Below, piece after piece: positions 62,798 through 64,000 of a stretch of 64,000 nucleotides of DNA. The position numbers and the translations under genes were made by a program. Numbering within the stretch: the first letter of the stretch is position 1; each line of letters starts with the position of its first letter. The stretch comes from Lingula anatina (taxonomy: Eukaryota; Brachiopoda; Lingulata; Lingulida; Lingulidae): contig NW_019774092.1 of NCBI RefSeq assembly GCF_001039355.2, positions 294,109 through 358,108 on the forward strand. Reading direction: 5' to 3'. Under the pieces are notes generated by a model that saw nothing but the letters and a program-made list of their open reading frames with translations, had not been told where the DNA came from and made no database searches.

Positions 62798-63849
62798 GGC
62801 ATGCACACACATACACACACACACACAGGGAGAAAGTATTATTTTTTTCTCATAGTTGTAAGCCTCCGAAATGTGAAAAGTGATTAATATTTCATTTTTT
62901 TAATTAGATTTAGAACCAAAACTGAAGAATCTGAAAGGATGTAGTGTGCAGTGGTGTTGTTATGACCTTTTTTTGTTCAAGTCCTATTTTACATAGTCAT
63001 TATGTTTGGTTTGGCCATTTAATTTGGGATAAGATAAAGGTTGTGGGCTACTTTTAAATGATTTCCTACATTGTATAGAAATATCAGCCTAGACATCTTT
63101 TCTTTTCCAGGTCTTGGCACCAGCAGTATACTGGCAGGGGCAGCCATTGCTGCACTGGGGAAAGCTGTAGGGAAACATTATGATACCAGCTCCTTGCTGC
63201 ATGCTGTATGTATTAACATTTATATTTATTATGTTGTATTTATAGAAACCTGTTGACTTTTTTGTATAAGATTGCCTTTGTGTTTCTAATTTAAAAAATA
63301 GTGATTCTGTGTTATATGTGGATACTTTGTAAATAGTATAATTTTGCTACATTTATCACTGTCACAAAAAAAAAAAAAGCTTACAAGGGCGTGGCGTAGT
63401 GGTGAAAACTTGAATATTCAGATAGTCTTGAGAAATTTGTTAGAGACAAGTCTCCGCCAGAGTAATTTTTTTCACTTTGAAAATTTCATCAAACTTGAAA
63501 ATGGGCCTCTCAATAATTTTGAATTGTTTGTTACCTAATATGGCCAAGTGGGATTCAGGCATTTAAAGATATTAATCAATTTTCAAGGGATGGAATTTTC
63601 AAGTTTTTATCATAATTTGTCTCTTTCCAGGTATTGAATCTTGAGCAGTTGATGACAACAGGAGGTGGTTGGCAAGATCAGATAGGTGGCATTGTAGGTG
63701 GAATCAAGATAGGCCACTCCAAAGCTGGACTCCCCTTATTTGTGGACTACACTCCATTGAATGTGTCAAAGGAAACGATGAAAGCATTGAACGAGCGGCT
63801 CATTCTGGTGTATACAGGAACCACGAGATTGGCAAGAAATATATTGCAG
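45049..63849 (+). CDS. FCSK: FCSK, L-fucose kinase (3' end outside window)
   Basis: Cytosolic kinase of the fucose salvage pathway: ATP plus L-fucose gives L-fucose 1-phosphate, later turned into GDP-fucose. Twenty-four coding exons join in frame for 963 residues; the human protein is about 1084, so roughly 120 C-terminal residues lie beyond the window. Residues 1-360 form the L-fucokinase/pyrophosphorylase-like domain with [10 protein letters not shown] at 49-58 and GVWVCSTDM in exon 5. Residues 360-420 carry imperfect hexapeptide, beta-helix-like repeats ([19 protein letters not shown]). From about 715 comes the GHMP kinase domain: [16 protein letters not shown] (732-747), glycine-rich ATP loop [14 protein letters not shown] (about 855-868) and [11 protein letters not shown] (exon 24). 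The missing part should hold the last GHMP motif (AGAGGGG). Introns are GT-AG except intron 19 (GC-AG). Repeats fill the introns. Confidence 0.95.
45648..45799 (+). CDS. FCSK: FCSK exon 2
   Basis: [10 protein letters not shown].. [10 protein letters not shown].. [19 protein letters not shown], ending YT; acceptor TTTCAG, donor ACA|GTAAGT. The [10 protein letters not shown] motif is the nucleotidyltransferase-like signature. Confidence 0.95.
46125..46175 (+). CDS. FCSK: FCSK exon 3
   Basis: Seventeen codons, [17 protein letters not shown]; donor TTG|GTAAGT. Confidence 0.93.
46450..46575 (+). CDS. FCSK: FCSK exon 4
   Basis: Forty-two codons: [18 protein letters not shown].. to [16 protein letters not shown] is strongly conserved. 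Confidence 0.95.
47726..47807 (+). CDS. FCSK: FCSK exon 5
   Basis: [17 protein letters not shown].. to DQPFKQ plus one base; [11 protein letters not shown] is a family hallmark. Confidence 0.95.
47828..47945. mobile_element. MITE family A, copy A5 (short)
   Basis: A 118-bp copy in FCSK intron 5: left end GAGCGCATTCAGAGCCACGG, right end CTGTTCTGTATGTGCTC, interior AGCAGATCAAATATGCTGC. It is an internally deleted relative of A4. Confidence 0.7.
48329..48362. repeat. (TG)n microsatellite
   Basis: About 17 TG units in FCSK intron 5. Confidence 0.95.
49060..49151 (+). CDS. FCSK: FCSK exon 6
   Basis: [20 protein letters not shown].. then HGVYKMGPE. Followed by a 22-bp minisatellite in the intron. 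Confidence 0.94.
49182..49292 (+). repeat. 22-bp minisatellite, five copies (FCSK intron 6)
   Basis: Unit approximately AGGTCATGTGATCTCAAGGT plus CC, repeated five times with small changes. It starts about 30 bases after exon 6. Each unit carries TCATGTGA (one is TCATGGGA) and an AGGTC half-site. Confidence 0.8.
49371..52539 (+). repeat. 1584-bp direct duplication separated by one N
   Basis: 49371-50954 and 50956-52539 appear identical base for base, joined by a single N at 50955. They lie wholly inside FCSK intron 6 and contain no recognised exon. The arrangement is that of two overlapping contig ends that were not merged. Confidence 0.9.
53278..53358 (+). CDS. FCSK: FCSK exon 7
   Basis: [19 protein letters not shown].. 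to GKVPI; acceptor TTTTCAG, donor ATA|GTACGG. The preceding intron contains the 1584-bp duplication. Confidence 0.94.
53705..53824 (+). CDS. FCSK: FCSK exon 8
   Basis: [15 protein letters not shown].. [30 protein letters not shown] is highly conserved. Donor GAG|GTAACC. Confidence 0.95.
53838..54025 (+). repeat. GCAGCAA-rich repetitive patch
   Basis: Begins shortly after FCSK exon 8 and contains many copies of (T)TGCAGCAA and its inverse TTGCTGCAA, including TTTGCAGCAATATTGCAGCA twice. The two orientations can pair. Confidence 0.6.
54816..54996 (+). CDS. FCSK: FCSK exon 9
   Basis: [20 protein letters not shown].. to LSGLKLKA plus one base. The acceptor TTTTTTTAAG and donor GCAG|GTTAAT are weaker than average, but the frame and the family alignment hold across both joins. 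Confidence 0.93.
55311..55411 (+). repeat. Degenerate tandem repeat of about 22-26 bp
   Basis: GAACTCC(T)TGCTAGAC-type units occur about four times, just upstream of FCSK exon 10. Confidence 0.6.
55463..55605 (+). CDS. FCSK: FCSK exon 10
   Basis: [20 protein letters not shown].. to NMAHSHIT; acceptor TTTTTTTAG, donor ACT|GTAAGT. Confidence 0.94.
55880..56047 (+). CDS. FCSK: FCSK exon 11 (hexapeptide-like repeats)
   Basis: [51 protein letters not shown]: spaced hydrophobic-Gly repeats suggesting a beta-helix. Donor AAG|GTGAGA. Confidence 0.94.
56249..56500. mobile_element. MITE family C, copy C1 (FCSK intron 11)
   Basis: Terminal repeats GGTAATGACTCGATCTTTTC / GAAAAGATCGAGTCGTTACC, one mismatch over about 25 bp. 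The interior holds ACTGAGTGGTTACAAC and TTGAAAAGCA, shared with C2. Confidence 0.75.
56740..56862 (+). CDS. FCSK: FCSK exon 12
   Basis: [20 protein letters not shown].. to FGVHDILK. The frame is also open upstream of the acceptor (GGTTTCAG); the family match begins near [10 protein letters not shown]. Confidence 0.92.
57131..57232 (+). CDS. FCSK: FCSK exon 13
   Basis: [19 protein letters not shown].. to HDLWPAEK; matches the PW.EF..RTGV..DLW block of the family. Confidence 0.94.
57448..57572 (+). CDS. FCSK: FCSK exon 14
   Basis: [17 protein letters not shown].. [16 protein letters not shown] plus two bases; donor AA|GTATGT. Confidence 0.94.
57626..57660. repeat. (TTTA)n microsatellite
   Basis: About nine TTTA units in FCSK intron 14. 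Confidence 0.95.
57897..57974 (+). CDS. FCSK: FCSK exon 15
   Basis: [20 protein letters not shown].. to KKR plus two bases; WRASWRLS is diagnostic. Donor AGAGA|GTGAGT. Confidence 0.94.
58549..58691 (+). CDS. FCSK: FCSK exon 16
   Basis: [19 protein letters not shown].. to EILETLDK plus one base. The donor T|GTACGT is followed at once by a long TC microsatellite. Confidence 0.92.
58695..58791. repeat. Compound (TC)n-(AC)n microsatellite at a splice donor
   Basis: TC run to about 58768, then AC units. It begins four bases into FCSK intron 16, next to the donor at 58692. Confidence 0.95.
59076..59224 (+). CDS. FCSK: FCSK exon 17
   Basis: [20 protein letters not shown].. then [16 protein letters not shown], ending KLLE. 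The acceptor follows an AT-rich stretch (ATATATGTAG); donor GAG|GTTGGC is weak. Confidence 0.92.
59244..59493. mobile_element. MITE family C, copy C2 (FCSK intron 17)
   Basis: Diverged terminal repeats AATGGCTCGATCATTTCAAC / GTTGAAATGATTGAGCAATG. The interior TGCTTTTCAAATGCGTTGC and CCACTCAGAGGTGG is the inverted version of the C1 interior. Confidence 0.65.
60593..60748 (+). CDS. FCSK: FCSK exon 18
   Basis: [20 protein letters not shown].. then [32 protein letters not shown] is highly conserved. Confidence 0.95.
60980..61181 (+). repeat. Tandem duplication, 101 bp x 2 (FCSK intron 18)
   Basis: Both units start GTTAACATAATTGTTTGG and end TCTGAAATAGAA; only a few bases differ (ACACAGC/ACAGAGT, TCAATGTAAG/TCAATTTAAG). 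Confidence 0.85.
61228..61389 (+). CDS. FCSK: FCSK exon 19 (start of GHMP kinase domain, GC donor)
   Basis: [19 protein letters not shown], then [16 protein letters not shown] and [15 protein letters not shown]. The exon ends AAG|GCAAGC, a GC donor with an otherwise ideal consensus; no GT in frame would preserve the VDG(K)KPIG junction. Confidence 0.95.
62033..62067 (+). CDS. FCSK: FCSK exon 20
   Basis: Thirty-five bases: [11 protein letters not shown] plus two bases of a Val codon. Of two overlapping GT donors, only CCTGT|GTAAGC keeps the frame. Confidence 0.9.
62247..62350 (+). CDS. FCSK: FCSK exon 21
   Basis: [18 protein letters not shown].. then [12 protein letters not shown]; acceptor TCTTCAG. 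PHAP leads into the ALVKA helix of exon 22. Confidence 0.92.
62405..62450. repeat. (TTTA)n microsatellite
   Basis: About 11 TTTA units in FCSK intron 21. Confidence 0.95.
62567..62704 (+). CDS. FCSK: FCSK exon 22
   Basis: [20 protein letters not shown].. [15 protein letters not shown] plus one base; donor TCAG|GTATGT. Splits the ATP-binding loop with exon 23. Confidence 0.95.
62765..62827. repeat. (AC)n microsatellite, interrupted
   Basis: Two AC runs separated by GCAGGCATGC-type sequence, in FCSK intron 22. Confidence 0.95.
63111..63205 (+). CDS. FCSK: FCSK exon 23 (ATP loop)
   Basis: [20 protein letters not shown].. to SSLLHA; the GLGTSS glycine/serine loop binds ATP phosphates in GHMP kinases. 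Confidence 0.95.
63631..63849 (+). CDS. FCSK: FCSK exon 24 (last in window)
   Basis: [20 protein letters not shown].. [18 protein letters not shown].. to [15 protein letters not shown]; donor CAG|GTAAAA at 63850. The gene continues to the right. Confidence 0.95.
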
Positions 63850-64000
63850 GTAAAAACAAAACTTCTTCTAACAGTTGATATAATTGGGTTGCGAAGTCAA
63901 CCCTCCCTTCCCCTAGTGTCACAAAATTAGGACTTTCTTATTGAAGCAACAAGTTCAAAATGCCTGTCTGAAATCATTATTCACATTACATAGGATAATT

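Overview
This is eukaryotic nuclear DNA from a draft assembly. It is AT-rich, full of long introns, microsatellites, homopolymer G runs and small DNA transposons, and has three N gaps (28540, 35335-35341, 50955). The proteins are clear animal orthologues and the style suggests a marine invertebrate, most likely a mollusc or other lophotrochozoan. The species cannot be fixed from the sequence alone. There are no long single-exon genes; almost all open frames above 60 codons are chance or microsatellite frames.

Three genes are recognised from spliced exons. (1) Minus strand, about 12.8 kb leftwards: CBFB, core-binding factor beta, the non-DNA-binding partner of RUNX proteins. Exon 1 (12730-12807) and the exon encoding the central part (4296-4415) are clear; the exon between them and the 3' exons were not found. 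(2) Plus strand, 15957-36904: PHAF1 (C16orf70 family, phagophore assembly factor 1), complete in 14 coding exons that sum to 422 codons. One exon (exon 11) appears twice around an N gap. (3) Plus strand, 45049-63849 and beyond the right edge: FCSK, L-fucose kinase of the fucose salvage pathway, 24 coding exons giving 963 residues so far. A probable non-coding first exon and promoter lie near 41.7 kb.

CBFB and PHAF1 are divergent, about 3.1 kb apart between start codons. The CBFB side has two perfect CArG boxes, a CRE-like site, an ETS core, a CCAAT box and a RUNX-type site. The PHAF1 side has ETS and NRF1 motifs. The FCSK candidate promoter has a near-perfect ZNF143/Staf motif. From memory, the human orthologues of all three lie on chromosome band 16q22.1, CBFB and PHAF1 being direct neighbours, so the window looks like a piece of ancient bilaterian linkage.

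Introns and intergenic DNA carry several non-autonomous DNA transposon families: a 935-bp foldback element with 426-bp arms and an 8-bp target duplication; a MITE family (here 'A') with five copies; a second family ('B') with three; a pair of family 'C' elements in FCSK introns; and a 237-bp PIF/Harbinger-like MITE. In one A copy an 832-bp element with 15-bp perfect terminal inverted repeats is inserted with a 5-bp duplication. Two tandem duplications sit exactly across N gaps and look like unmerged contig overlaps rather than biology.
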